Source: Streptomyces sp. ASQP_92
GTDB taxonomy: Bacteria > Actinomycetota > Actinomycetes > Streptomycetales > Streptomycetaceae
DNA length: 64,000 nucleotides
Reading direction: 5' to 3'
NCBI RefSeq assembly: GCF_025399895.1
Contig: NZ_JAODUA010000017.1
Coordinates: 62,001 to 126,000 of the forward strand
Positions 46,751-54,541 of the stretch are shown one piece after another. Position numbers and translations under genes: made by a program. A model generated the notes under the pieces. The model saw nothing but the letters and a program-made list of their open reading frames with translations, did not search any database and was not told where the DNA came from. Position 1 is the first letter of the stretch; each line of letters begins with the position of its first letter.

Positions 46751-47004
46751 GCCGCCCACCCCCGCGGCCGGATGACCGGCCCGCCGAGGATCCCGAGCCT
46801 GAACGCGTTCCCCACCCCGTGCGCCTTGTCGCGGGCGCCGAGCTTGGCCAGCAGGCGGCGGATGTGCGTGGCGACCGTGCCCGTCGACAAGCCGAGCTCG
46901 ACGGCGATCCTCGCGTTGGGCAGGCCGCGGGCTATCCCTTCGAGGACGGCGAGTTCCCGGGCGGACAGCGGGGCGCCGACGCGGGGCGGGGGCAGGGTCG
47001 TCAT
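46747..47004 (-). CDS. Stand-alone LuxR/GerE-type HTH protein
   Basis: 85 residues from ATG 47004. LSARELAVLEGIARGLPNAR, IAVELGLSTGTVATHIRRLL, AKLGARDKAHGVGNAFRLGI is a complete LuxR_C (GerE) domain with no receiver or sensor part. Probably a transcription regulator of phage genes. Coupled both sides (ATGA, GTGA). Confidence 0.88.
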   Translation of the reverse strand: MTTLPPPRVGAPLSARELAVLEGIARGLPNARIAVELGLSTGTVATHIRRLLAKLGARDKAHGVGNAFRLGILGGPVIRPRGWAA

Positions 47005-47231
47005 CGCTGCGTCTCCTCGGGCTCGGGCTGCTCGGTGACGGTGGTGGTGCGCCGCATAAGCCGGTGCTCCCAACTCGGCTGCATTCGGCGCCGGACGGCG
47101 AGCTTGTCCAGGGCCGTGGCCCGGGACCCCCAACTCCACACGGCGCCCGAGGCCTGCTGCCACGGCTGGCTCGGGGCGGGGCGGGACTGGATGAAGTAGC
47201 TGATCGAAACGGCAGCGGGCTGGTCGGTCAT
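47001..47231 (-). CDS. Small hypothetical protein
   Basis: 76 residues from ATG 47231. VSISYFIQSRPAPSQPWQQA, GAVWSWGSRATALDKLAVRR, MQPSWEHRLMRRTTTVTEQP. It looks like a short alpha/beta fold; unknown. Overlaps the LuxR gene by ATGA. Confidence 0.6.
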   Translation of the reverse strand: MTDQPAAVSISYFIQSRPAPSQPWQQASGAVWSWGSRATALDKLAVRRRMQPSWEHRLMRRTTTVTEQPEPEETQR

Positions 47232-47268
47232 GGTTCCTCCGGTGGTGGTCGTGCTGGACTGGGCGGGT

Positions 47269-47295
47269 GCGGCCCCGGATAGGCGCCGGGGCCGC
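47269..47295 (-). terminator. Hairpin after DUF4326 gene
   Basis: GCGGCCCCGG (47269-47278) pairs perfectly with CCGGGGCCGC (47286-47295). It follows the stop of the DUF4326 gene on the minus strand and precedes the next start. Confidence 0.55.
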
Positions 47296-47305
47296 ACGGT
47301 GGGCG

Positions 47306-47680
47306 TCACGAGGCGGGGCGATTGGCGAGCTCCAGCAGCACGGCCGCGTGGCAGTGGTCGGGCTGGCCGGGCTCGGGGAGCGGGCAGTAGCAGGCAAGGT
47401 TCTTGCCGCGCAGTTCGTGCAGCCCGTCGAGGAGGCGCTTGCGGGTGGCGGCGGCTTCGGGGCCCATCCACCACTGGTCGGAACCGCGTACCCAGGAGTG
47501 GAACGCCATGTGGCACGCCTGGCGGGCCTGCTCGGGCGATTCGGCTCCGAGCCACTCGATAGCCCCGGCGAGGGTGAACGGGTTCCCGAACCGACTGGGC
47601 CGGGTGACGATCACGGTGTTAGCGGGCTTCCGCCAGCCCTTGTTGCGGCGGCGCTGGATGCGGGAAGGCTGCTCGCTCAT
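47306..47680 (-). CDS. DUF4326 protein
   Basis: 124 residues. IQRRRNKGWRKPANTVIVTR, PSRFGNPFTL and LRGKNLACYCPLPEPG with HCHAAVLLELAN are the signature blocks of DUF4326, a phage/bacterial family of unknown function whose conserved Cys/His suggest a metal or nucleotide site. Coupled by ATGA to the ParB-like gene. Confidence 0.88.
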   Translation of the reverse strand: MSEQPSRIQRRRNKGWRKPANTVIVTRPSRFGNPFTLAGAIEWLGAESPEQARQACHMAFHSWVRGSDQWWMGPEAAATRKRLLDGLHELRGKNLACYCPLPEPGQPDHCHAAVLLELANRPAS

Positions 47681-48372
47681 CGCCGGGTCCCCTTGGCCTG
47701 CTGCGCCTCGGCTTCGACGGTGTACGTGGTGGTCGTGCGGACGATCCGGCGGCGGACATCGGCCCCGTCATCCCGCCACCTCGGCGCCCGCTCAACCGCC
47801 AGGGCCAGTCGGCGTTCGGCTTCGGGCTTCGTCGTGAGGGTCCCGAAGGGCACCCACTGCTCGGCGACCGGGTCGTAGAGCTCCACGCGCCACTGCGACT
47901 CCGACGGCCACGCCTCCTCGGGCTGCTGCGCCTCATCGGCCATGCGGCTCGGTGTGATCTCGACTGGCACGTAGCCGATGCCGAGGCGGACTGCGATCCG
48001 CAGCCGGTGGTGCCCGTCCCATAGGCGGCCGTCCGAGCCGATGAGCACGGGCATGGTGATGCCGTTCTCGCGGATCTGCTGTTCCAGCTTGGCCAGGTAG
48101 CCGGTCGCGGCATGACGCTTGTCGAGGTCGGCCCACTCCTCGTCCCACGACCAGTCCTGCGAACCGCAGCGCACCTCGGCGAGCACGCGCTTCAGTGGCC
48201 ACACCTCCACCTGTTCACGGAGGTCGGTGGCGACGGGCGCGGGCAGGATGGCCATCACGGCGTCTCGGATCGCGTCCTGCGGGCGCTGGTCGCCGAGGCC
48301 TGCCTGCCAGCGGGCGAAGACGTCGTCGATCGCGGCGGCGATCCGGTCGCGCAGGGCGGGCTGGTCGGTCAT
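47677..48372 (-). CDS. ParB/sulfiredoxin-like domain protein
   Basis: 231 residues from ATG 48372. The core at about residues 95-150 (LEQQIRENGITMPVLIGSDG, RLWDGHHRLRIAVRLGIGYV, PVEITPSR) is a ParB-like nuclease/CTPase-type fold with DGHHR in place of the GERR/GHR box. The N terminus is helical and the C terminus carries a beta segment (QWRVELYDPVAEQWVPFGTL). Phage relatives are often of unknown role. Confidence 0.8.
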   Translation of the reverse strand: MTDQPALRDRIAAAIDDVFARWQAGLGDQRPQDAIRDAVMAILPAPVATDLREQVEVWPLKRVLAEVRCGSQDWSWDEEWADLDKRHAATGYLAKLEQQIRENGITMPVLIGSDGRLWDGHHRLRIAVRLGIGYVPVEITPSRMADEAQQPEEAWPSESQWRVELYDPVAEQWVPFGTLTTKPEAERRLALAVERAPRWRDDGADVRRRIVRTTTTYTVEAEAQQAKGTRR

Positions 48373-48560
48373 CGGCCGTCTCCCGTCAGCGGGATGAGGA
48401 CGTCGGCGTAGCACTCTGAGCAGAACCCGCCATCGGGCAGATCCTCGGACACGAGCGGCGTCAGGCTGCGCCAGTCGGCATGCGTCCGGCCGTGCACCCG
48501 GCAGAACAGGACGGTGGGCTCCTCGGGGCGTCGGTAAGCAGCGACAGGCTGGTCAGTCAT
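48369..48560 (-). CDS. Small Cys/His protein
   Basis: 63 residues. TVLFCRVHGRTHADWRSLTP, then LPDGGFCSECYADVLIPL. C-x2-H ... C-x2-C suggests a small zinc site. Coupled by ATGA to the ParB-like gene. Confidence 0.65.
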   Translation of the reverse strand: MTDQPVAAYRRPEEPTVLFCRVHGRTHADWRSLTPLVSEDLPDGGFCSECYADVLIPLTGDGR

Positions 48561-48579
48561 CGGGTTCCTCCGGATCGGT

Positions 48580-48846
48580 TCAGGGCTTGGTGATGTGGAG
48601 CCGGCGTCGTCCGGCGCCGGGCTGCTGGTCGGGGATCACGTGGTAGTCGTGGGCGCGGAGTTCGGCCGCGTAGAGATCCAGGGCGTCCTGCTCCCCGGGC
48701 CCGTCGTGGAAGACGTTCACCTGGCGGCGGCCGTCCTGCGCGACGCGGTAGCCGGGGTCCCAGTCGCCGTCGGCCCATTCGGACGGTTCATAGCCGCCGT
48801 AGGCGAGCACGGCGTCGATGTCACGGGCTCGGACGTGGCGCGGCAT
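48580..48846 (-). CDS. Small hypothetical protein
   Basis: 88 residues from ATG 48846, sharing a base with the MazG-like stop (TGATG). ARDIDAVLAYGGYEPSEWAD, RQVNVFHDGPGEQDALDLYA, AELRAHDYHVIPDQQPG. Alpha/beta; unknown. Confidence 0.6.
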   Translation of the reverse strand: MPRHVRARDIDAVLAYGGYEPSEWADGDWDPGYRVAQDGRRQVNVFHDGPGEQDALDLYAAELRAHDYHVIPDQQPGAGRRRLHITKP

Positions 48847-49163
48847 CAGTGGGCCGCCGCCCGGTCGGCGATCTTCGCGAGCTTGGCGCTGAGGACGGTC
48901 TCGGGGTTGCCGACGAGCGAGGCGAGCGCCACGGCGGCCGTGACGATCACGTCGCACAGTTCGTCCTGGACGTCCGGGACGATGTGCGTGATCCCCTTGC
49001 GCGGGTTCTGGCCCTGCACCCCGATCCAGGCCTGGGCGACCTCCCCCGCCTCCTCGGTGATCTTCAGTAGGCGCAGGGTGATCTCTGCGTCGCTGCGCCC
49101 GTTCTTCGAGTCGAGCCAGTCCACGAGGCTGCGGATCGTGGACCACTGGTCAGTGCTGAGCAT
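48846..49163 (-). CDS. MazG-like nucleotide pyrophosphohydrolase
   Basis: 105 residues. The EExxE...DExxD pattern is visible: LLKITEEAGEVAQAW and VPDVQDELCDVIVTAAVALA. Helical throughout, as in MazG-type all-alpha NTP pyrophosphohydrolases. In phages these may lower (p)ppGpp or clean nucleotide pools. Confidence 0.85.
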   Translation of the reverse strand: MLSTDQWSTIRSLVDWLDSKNGRSDAEITLRLLKITEEAGEVAQAWIGVQGQNPRKGITHIVPDVQDELCDVIVTAAVALASLVGNPETVLSAKLAKIADRAAAH

Positions 49164-49193
49164 GGGTTCCTCCGGGTCGGGTGGTCGGGGCGG

Positions 49194-49844
49194 TCAGGCG
49201 GGACGGCGTTGGGCACGGTGGGCTCGCTGGCGGCAGGCGTCGGAGCAGAAGCGGGCAGGGCGCCCGGGGCCGGCACGGAGCAGGAAGGGGCGTCCGCAGC
49301 CGACGGCTTCGCAGAGGATTTCGTTACGCATTTCGTGACGCAGAACGTCGATGGGTGGAAGCGGCTCGGCATCAACTCGCGTCTGCTCCCACAAGATCCG
49401 GGCTATCCCGTCCGTCCCGCGCCCCTCCCGGCGCCGCGACGGCGTATCCCAACCCGTCCGCGGACGCAGGACCGCAACCTGCCGCCAGCCCACCGCCCGC
49501 AGGCTCGCCCCCGACTCCCCGTCCTGCGTGTACGTGACGATCCGCCGGTAGCCCTGCTCCGACGCGCTCCGCCAGGCCGCCCCGTACAAGGCCGAGCAGG
49601 CGTTGGGAGTCCCGTCCGTCGCCACACGAGTGACCTCGACCGTCAACCCGTTGTCGAACGAGCGGGCAACAGGCCGCCCGACGATGGCCACACCGACCGT
49701 CCGAACACCGGCCACTACACGGATGCTGAACTTGTGGCCGACCGGACGCCGGTGATGGCGGTGCAGGGCATCCACCAAGTCGCAGGCCTCATCGAACGAG
49801 CGCGCCGGAACGATCTTCAGCCGGGCCCGGCCATCGGCCGTCAC
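49194..49844 (-). CDS. XF1762-like acetyltransferase with zinc ribbon
   Basis: 216 residues. N-terminal part: FDEACDLVDALHRHHRRPVG, KFSIRVVAGVRTVGVAIVGR, EVTRVATDGTPNACSALYGA, GYRRIVTYTQDGESGASLRA, the XF1762/GNAT-like fold frequent in phages. The C terminus (about residues 175-216) has a ribbon CEAVGCGRPF ... RFCSDACRQRAH. Substrate unknown; relatives are suspected base or protein acetylases. Confidence 0.8.
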   Translation of the reverse strand: MTADGRARLKIVPARSFDEACDLVDALHRHHRRPVGHKFSIRVVAGVRTVGVAIVGRPVARSFDNGLTVEVTRVATDGTPNACSALYGAAWRSASEQGYRRIVTYTQDGESGASLRAVGWRQVAVLRPRTGWDTPSRRREGRGTDGIARILWEQTRVDAEPLPPIDVLRHEMRNEILCEAVGCGRPFLLRAGPGRPARFCSDACRQRAHRAQRRPA

Positions 49845-50008
49845 GACCGGCCCCCCGTGAAGGCCCGGCGCGCGGCGCGCAGGATCTCGTCCAACCGGCG
49901 GGCCGCCTCGCCGTCGCGCGAGTCGAGGAGATCGGCGACCTCCTGCTCCTCGATCTCGACATGGATGCGGCGCTCACCGTGACGGTGGTTCATGTAGATC
50001 CGGTCCAT
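49841..50008 (-). CDS. Small helical protein
   Basis: 55 residues from ATG 50008. IHVEIEEQEVADLLDSRDGE, AARRLDEILRAARRAFTGG. Strand then helices, ATGA-coupled to the acetyltransferase-like gene. Unknown. Confidence 0.65.
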   Translation of the reverse strand: MDRIYMNHRHGERRIHVEIEEQEVADLLDSRDGEAARRLDEILRAARRAFTGGRS

Positions 50009-50076
50009 CGGGCTTCTCCTCGGGTGTAGCAACGGGCCAGGGGGCGGCCACGGCGGTCGTCGTGGCACGGCGGGGG

Positions 50077-50256
50077 TCAGGCGGCGGGGCGGTGCTTGCG
50101 GCTGATGGCGGCGAGGAGGGCGGCCCGGTGCTCGGCTGCTCGCGGGTCAGGTCCGGTTGGGGCCCGCTTGGCCTTCAGGCGGGCCTGTGCGGGCCGTGAG
50201 GCGCCGAACGTGCCGTCGGGCACCCCCTCGGCCATCAGGCGCTCCAGCGGCGTCAT
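50077..50256 (-). CDS. Small basic protein
   Basis: 59 residues from ATG 50256. LERLMAEGVPDGTFGASRPA, KAKRAPTGPDPRAAEHRAAL, LAAISRKHRPAA. Basic with two helices; ATGA-coupled. Unknown. Confidence 0.6.
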   Translation of the reverse strand: MTPLERLMAEGVPDGTFGASRPAQARLKAKRAPTGPDPRAAEHRAALLAAISRKHRPAA

Positions 50257-50558
50257 GCCGCGGCCTGCTCGGCTTCTTCGTACCGGCGGGCGTGGACGGT
50301 GGCCCGCTCCCGCCCGTCCTCGTGGCACGGGACGGTCGGCTCGACCTGGCAGGCCGGGCAGCATGCGGTCAGCTCAGCCCAGGCGGACACCCGCTGCGGG
50401 TGCAGCGAACCGCCAGTCAGCAACCGGGTCTTGCCCGCTTGGCAGGGCTTGTGTGCGGCAACCCCGCACCAGGGGCAGGCGACGGAGCGGGCCGGGTGCT
50501 GGCCGGCGCGCAGAGTGTGGCGGATCGACTCGGGCATCGGGGCTTGGGAACGTTTCAC
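50253..50558 (-). CDS. Double zinc-finger protein
   Basis: 101 residues. Two similar units: CPWCGVAAHKPCQAGK and CPACQVEPTVPCHEDGRE, each CxxC followed by PC and Gly, ending with VHARRYEEAEQ. Such units are common in actinophage early proteins that probably bind nucleic acid. ATGA-coupled. Confidence 0.75.
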   Translation of the reverse strand: MKRSQAPMPESIRHTLRAGQHPARSVACPWCGVAAHKPCQAGKTRLLTGGSLHPQRVSAWAELTACCPACQVEPTVPCHEDGRERATVHARRYEEAEQAAA

Positions 50559-50893
50559 GGGTTCCTCCTCTGGTCGGTGCAGGGCTTGCAGTCGCAGGTC
50601 TGGCCGGGGTCGTCGTCGAGCCGGTCGCGGTGCTCGGTGGCGACGACGTGCTCGCGGTACGCCTCCAGGGCGCGCATCCAGGCGTCGGGCGGCTGGGGTG
50701 GCGGCGGGTCGGGTGGACGGGTGCCGGTGGGCCAGGCGCCGGCCCGGTAGCCGGGCGGCTTCGGCGGCGGGGCCGTGGCGGGTGGGCTGGTGCGGCGGGC
50801 GTTCCCGGCGCGGATCTGGTCCCGGAGGTAGCGGCCGAGGTCTCCCTGCTTGCGCATCGCCTTGACGTCGTCGCGCTCCAGCGGCTCATCCAC
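50555..50893 (-). CDS. Hypothetical protein with CxCxxC motif
   Basis: 112 residues from GTG 50893. A basic N-terminal helix (DDVKAMRKQGDLGRYLRDQI), a long Pro-rich linker, a helix (DAWMRALEAYREHVVATEHR) and QTCDCKPCTDQRR near the end. Overlaps the previous gene by eight bases. Confidence 0.6.
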   Translation of the reverse strand: MDEPLERDDVKAMRKQGDLGRYLRDQIRAGNARRTSPPATAPPPKPPGYRAGAWPTGTRPPDPPPPQPPDAWMRALEAYREHVVATEHRDRLDDDPGQTCDCKPCTDQRRNP

Positions 50894-51641
50894 GGGGCAC
50901 TTCCTCGTCGACGATCTCCGCGTCGTGGATGGCCTGTTCGGCCTCCAGGCGCTCAAGGGCCCGCCGCGAGGCCTCACGGACCCTCTGCTCCTCTGCGGCC
51001 CGCTGTTCGGCGCTGAGCCCCGTCTCGCCGCTGGCGGCGCGGGAGCGGGCCGTGTGCGGCTTCGGGAGGGGCTTGCCCAGCGGATGCTTGGCGGTGGCCC
51101 GGCCGTTGTTGCACGGGAAGCCGATCTCGGCGGCGCAGGCCGGGCACTTGACGCCGAGCGGACCGGAACGGCGCACCGTGTCGACGAGCGACTCCTCGTC
51201 GGAGTCAGGCACGTCGCGGCCAACAGCGAAGCCGCGGGCCTCCAGTTCCTCGATGAACCGCTTGGACGGGCCGCCCGACAGCATTGGCTGGCCACTGGGT
51301 CCGGCTATGCGGCCGGAGGCGATGGCCTTCACCTGCCCGCGGAGGCGGCCGAGGTACTCCGCGATGGTCTCGTCGGGCTGCGGCTCGTACTGGAAGTTCT
51401 CCAACCGCTGGTTGCGGATCTTGGTGCGCAGGGTGCGGACGTGATGCGGCAAGATCCACAGGCGCTCGTTCGGGTTCTGCGGCGGAGTCGTGTAGTAGCT
51501 GGCGACAGCAGCCTTGGCGTCCGTGTCGAACGGGACGTCGTGCAGGGCGGAAGCCCAGGCGATGGCGGCTGCCTCGGAGGGCTGGCGGTTGTCGAACGCG
51601 GTGCAGTGGCTGAGGAGTTCAGCCGCTTCGGGGACGTTCAC
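50886..51641 (-). CDS. Replication-region protein with zinc motif
   Basis: 251 residues from GTG 51641, coupled by GTGA to the initiator-like gene. N-terminal part: AAELLSHCTAFDNRQPSEAA, AIAWASALHDVPFDTDAKAA, LPHHVRTLRTKIRNQRLENF. This resembles the helical domain of phage replisome loader/inspector proteins (working unit after a DnaD-like initiator). C-terminal CPACAAEIGFPCNNGRATAK forms a zinc unit like that in the 50253 gene. Role in replication is inferred from position. Confidence 0.65.
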   Translation of the reverse strand: MNVPEAAELLSHCTAFDNRQPSEAAAIAWASALHDVPFDTDAKAAVASYYTTPPQNPNERLWILPHHVRTLRTKIRNQRLENFQYEPQPDETIAEYLGRLRGQVKAIASGRIAGPSGQPMLSGGPSKRFIEELEARGFAVGRDVPDSDEESLVDTVRRSGPLGVKCPACAAEIGFPCNNGRATAKHPLGKPLPKPHTARSRAASGETGLSAEQRAAEEQRVREASRRALERLEAEQAIHDAEIVDEEVPRG

Positions 51642-52756
51642 GCGGAATCTCCGTTCGCGTACTTGGCGGCGATGGCGGCCCAGCCGGCGACCTTGGCGTC
51701 GGTGCCTGTGAGGGGCCGGCCGGAGGCGAGGTCGACGACGTTGCCGATGGGGGTGGGGGCCGGAGCGGCGTTCATCGCCTGGTTCACGAAGCTGGGGATC
51801 GTCGAGGGGTCGGCACCCTTGGCCATCCACAGGGCGAGGCCGCGGCGGATGTCGTCCGCGGCGATGCCGTCATCGAGGAGCTTCTTGATCTGCTTGCCGA
51901 CGCGGCCGATGACGGAGCCGGGTGGTCGCTTGGCGCAGCGCTCGATCCACTCACCGACGATCTGGGCCGCGCCGACCAGACCGGCCTCTGTTGCGGCTGT
52001 ATCCGTCGCGCCGACGAAGTCGGAATCCTCGACGACGACAAGCTCGACTTGATCGCCCGCATCAGCCGACGCGTCTTGTATGGGGCTGGGGTTAGGGGCA
52101 GGGGTAGGGGCAGGGGCAGGGGCCGCGCGCACGTGCAGGGCCGCGCGCCCGCGCGTAGAGCCTTTCGGACCCCCTTCGGCTGGGGTATCGGAGGGGGTTC
52201 CCGAAGAGGTTGCAGAGGGGGTTACCGAACCCCCTTCCGTGGGGTCGGGTTCGGGGTTCTGGAAGGCCTTGCGAAGGGTGTCGATATGGGCAGAAACCTG
52301 GCTGCGGATCGATGGCCCCTCGCCGCCGCCGCGAAGCTTCGCCGGCTCGTCACTCAACTCGCCGAGCGGGATGCGGTCGGCCTCGGCGAGGAGGGCGCGC
52401 TGGAGCCGCTTGGAGGAGATCTCCAGCGCGCCAGACACCATGGCACCCATGACCTTCGGCATGCGCCAGACACCGTCGTTACGGATGAACGAGCGGATGA
52501 GGAGCTCTTCCGTCTCGTCGTCCATGACGATGAACCGGGCCGCCTCCAGCGACTGGAGGAGCTTCTCCAGTTCTGCTGAGGTGAGCCCGCGGGCCTTGCG
52601 CGCCCAGCGCCGAAGCGTGAGGTCGAGCAGCCCGGCGTGATTCAGGTTCGGCTGCGAGATCAGGAACAGGTAGAGGCGCTGCTCCCTCTCGTCGAGCGCG
52701 AGGAAATCAGCGTCCTCCCAGATGCTGGTGAGGATTCTGCCGTGGCCACGTGCCAT
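51638..52756 (-). CDS. Replication initiator-like winged-helix protein
   Basis: 372 residues. The N-terminal about 120 residues (ILTSIWEDADFLALDEREQR, LYLFLISQPNLNHAGLLDLT, ELEKLLQSLEAARFIVMDDE, LLIRSFIRNDGVW) form a winged-helix module of DnaD/RepA-like phage initiators. A long Thr/Pro/Ser linker follows, including a PAPAPTPAPNP run, and then a C-terminal helical domain (RVGKQIKKLLDDGIAADDIR, RGLALWMAKGADPSTIPSFV) that may bind helicase or DNA. Confidence 0.75.
   Translation of the reverse strand: MARGHGRILTSIWEDADFLALDEREQRLYLFLISQPNLNHAGLLDLTLRRWARKARGLTSAELEKLLQSLEAARFIVMDDETEELLIRSFIRNDGVWRMPKVMGAMVSGALEISSKRLQRALLAEADRIPLGELSDEPAKLRGGGEGPSIRSQVSAHIDTLRKAFQNPEPDPTEGGSVTPSATSSGTPSDTPAEGGPKGSTRGRAALHVRAAPAPAPTPAPNPSPIQDASADAGDQVELVVVEDSDFVGATDTAATEAGLVGAAQIVGEWIERCAKRPPGSVIGRVGKQIKKLLDDGIAADDIRRGLALWMAKGADPSTIPSFVNQAMNAAPAPTPIGNVVDLASGRPLTGTDAKVAGWAAIAAKYANGDSA
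52082..52122 (+). repeat. Seven-run G4 tract (potential G-quadruplex)
   Basis: Seven GGGG runs separated by two or three bases (CT, TTA, CA, TA, CA, CA) lie on the plus strand, the non-coding strand of the initiator-like gene. Four runs suffice for an intramolecular quadruplex. The tract codes for a Pro/Ala-rich linker. Confidence 0.8.
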
Positions 52757-52840
52757 GAGGTCGGTCTTCTTCCTGGCGGTACGGGTAAGGGGTGCGGGTG
52801 CCGGGCTAGCGGGGTGCGGCGCGGGCCGGGCGGGAGGCGG

Positions 52841-54541
52841 TCACGCGGCGGCTGCCAACTGCGGCTGGGTGTGCCGTTCGATGTCGTCGCCGGTGATCGC
52901 TTCGACGAGCGCGCTCACGATGACTTCGGCGCAATTCGGGGTAACGGCATTACCGTATTGACGGACTTTCTCCCGTTTTGAACCGAGCACGATGTACTGG
53001 TCGGCGAAGGACATGGCCCGGCCGATCTCGTGGGGTTCGAGCATCCTGAACCGGACGTCGTCGATGTCGACCTGGCCCTGGACGAGGGCGTACCGATCGC
53101 GGGTGGAGAGCGTGCCGACGGGTTCGGCGACAGGCCGGGCCTGGCCGTTGCCGTAGTAGGGGACAAGCAGGGACTGCCAGTCGACTGCTTCCGGTGTGAC
53201 GAGGCCGTGGTGGTTGCCGTTGGCGGAGACGGTGCCGAGGGCTTCGCGGATGGAGCGGCCGCGGAGCTGGTCGCCGCCGCCGCGCATGGTGACCATGAAC
53301 GGGAGCCAGGCCAGGCCGGTTTCGTTGCGGGCGGTCTGGGTGCGCAGCGGGTTGTTCGCGCTTGCGGGCTCCTTGCCGTCGCGGCCCTCGACCGGGATGA
53401 GGAGGGGCGGGATGACGAGGCCGTCGTTCTCGCGGGTGGTGCGGCAGGCCATCGGGTCCAGGACGCTGGACGGGTCGTCACGCCAGGTGCCGCCCGCGGG
53501 GACCATGAACGGCTCGTAGGCCATGGCCTTGGTCGCGGTGGTGGTCTGTGTCGTCATGGGCGCGTCGATGGGCCAGGTGCGTACCCCGGGGCGCCGCTCG
53601 AAGGTGTTGCCCGCCGCCTCCAGGGTGATGGGGCGGGCGAACTTGTCGAGGCCGGCCTGGATGCGGGCGAGGGTCTTGTCCGCGAGGGGCTTGGCCCGGT
53701 CGCCGATCCGCCGGCCTGGCAGCGTCCAGTCGATGGCGACTGCGGCGGGCAGTGTCTCCGGTTCCACGATCTGGCTGCGGCAGGTGGTGTTGGGGCAGCG
53801 GTAGACGTATTGCTGCCTGTAGCGGCCCATGTCGCGGCCGGGGGTCTTGAACCGCTGCACGGCCTGGACCCACTGCTCGCAGCCGGGGCACCAGGCGCGC
53901 GGGCGCAGCCACTTGTCCCAGTCCGGGGTGCGACCGAGGCTGCGGTGCCAGTACGCGACGTACAGACGGTCGCGGGACTGAGGCGCCCTGTGGACGGTGC
54001 GGGGGTCGGCGTGCATCGAGTTCAGGGCGATGACCCGGGTCTCGTAGCCGAGCTTCCTGATTTCGCCGATCCAGCGGTCCCACTGGTCCCAGGCCCGGAC
54101 GTCGACGACGTTCTCGACGACGCCGGCCTTCACCAGCCCGCCGCGTTGCTGGACGCCCCGCAGGTACATGGGGACTTCCTCCATCAGTGCGCGGGAGCGC
54201 TCGACCTCCTCGGAAGGGGCGAAATCGTCGCCGAACAGGTCGCCTTGCTGGCTGGTGGCGAAGTCCCGCTTCTTGCCGCGGGCGTTCGACCACTGCGGGC
54301 ACTCCGGGGACGCCCAGAAGATGTCGGTGACTGGCCACTGCTCGACCGGAGCCTCGCGGATGTCACCGCGGTAGTGGTCGACTTGGGGGAAGTTCGCGGC
54401 GTGCGAGTCGATGGCCTTCTGCCAGTGGTTCGCCGCGCGCTCGACCCGGACGCCGGGGATGGCGTGCATGCCCTGCGAGCTGCCGCCCGCACCGCAAAAC
54501 CAGTCCATGACGGTGAGCGCGTCGTTGTCGTTGCGGTACAT
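52841..54541 (-). CDS. C5-cytosine DNA methyltransferase with zinc-ribbon insert
   Basis: 566 residues from ATG 54541, sharing a base with the upstream TGA (TGATG). Motif I DWFCGAGGSSQGM (near residue 14), motif IV SPECPQWS (catalytic Cys near 80), motif VI VVENVVDV, motif VIII SRDRLYV, and C-terminal motif X QYGNAVTPN are all seen. Between VIII and the target domain lies CPGCEQW ... CPNTTC, a zinc-ribbon insert. It would methylate cytosines to protect phage DNA from restriction. No partner endonuclease is visible. Confidence 0.93.
   Translation of the reverse strand: MYRNDNDALTVMDWFCGAGGSSQGMHAIPGVRVERAANHWQKAIDSHAANFPQVDHYRGDIREAPVEQWPVTDIFWASPECPQWSNARGKKRDFATSQQGDLFGDDFAPSEEVERSRALMEEVPMYLRGVQQRGGLVKAGVVENVVDVRAWDQWDRWIGEIRKLGYETRVIALNSMHADPRTVHRAPQSRDRLYVAYWHRSLGRTPDWDKWLRPRAWCPGCEQWVQAVQRFKTPGRDMGRYRQQYVYRCPNTTCRSQIVEPETLPAAVAIDWTLPGRRIGDRAKPLADKTLARIQAGLDKFARPITLEAAGNTFERRPGVRTWPIDAPMTTQTTTATKAMAYEPFMVPAGGTWRDDPSSVLDPMACRTTRENDGLVIPPLLIPVEGRDGKEPASANNPLRTQTARNETGLAWLPFMVTMRGGGDQLRGRSIREALGTVSANGNHHGLVTPEAVDWQSLLVPYYGNGQARPVAEPVGTLSTRDRYALVQGQVDIDDVRFRMLEPHEIGRAMSFADQYIVLGSKREKVRQYGNAVTPNCAEVIVSALVEAITGDDIERHTQPQLAAAA

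Noticed and set aside
52082..52122. Short tandem repeats as a CRISPR array
   Set aside because: Units are about six bases and contiguous; no spacer pattern. No CRISPR-like array was seen anywhere in the window.
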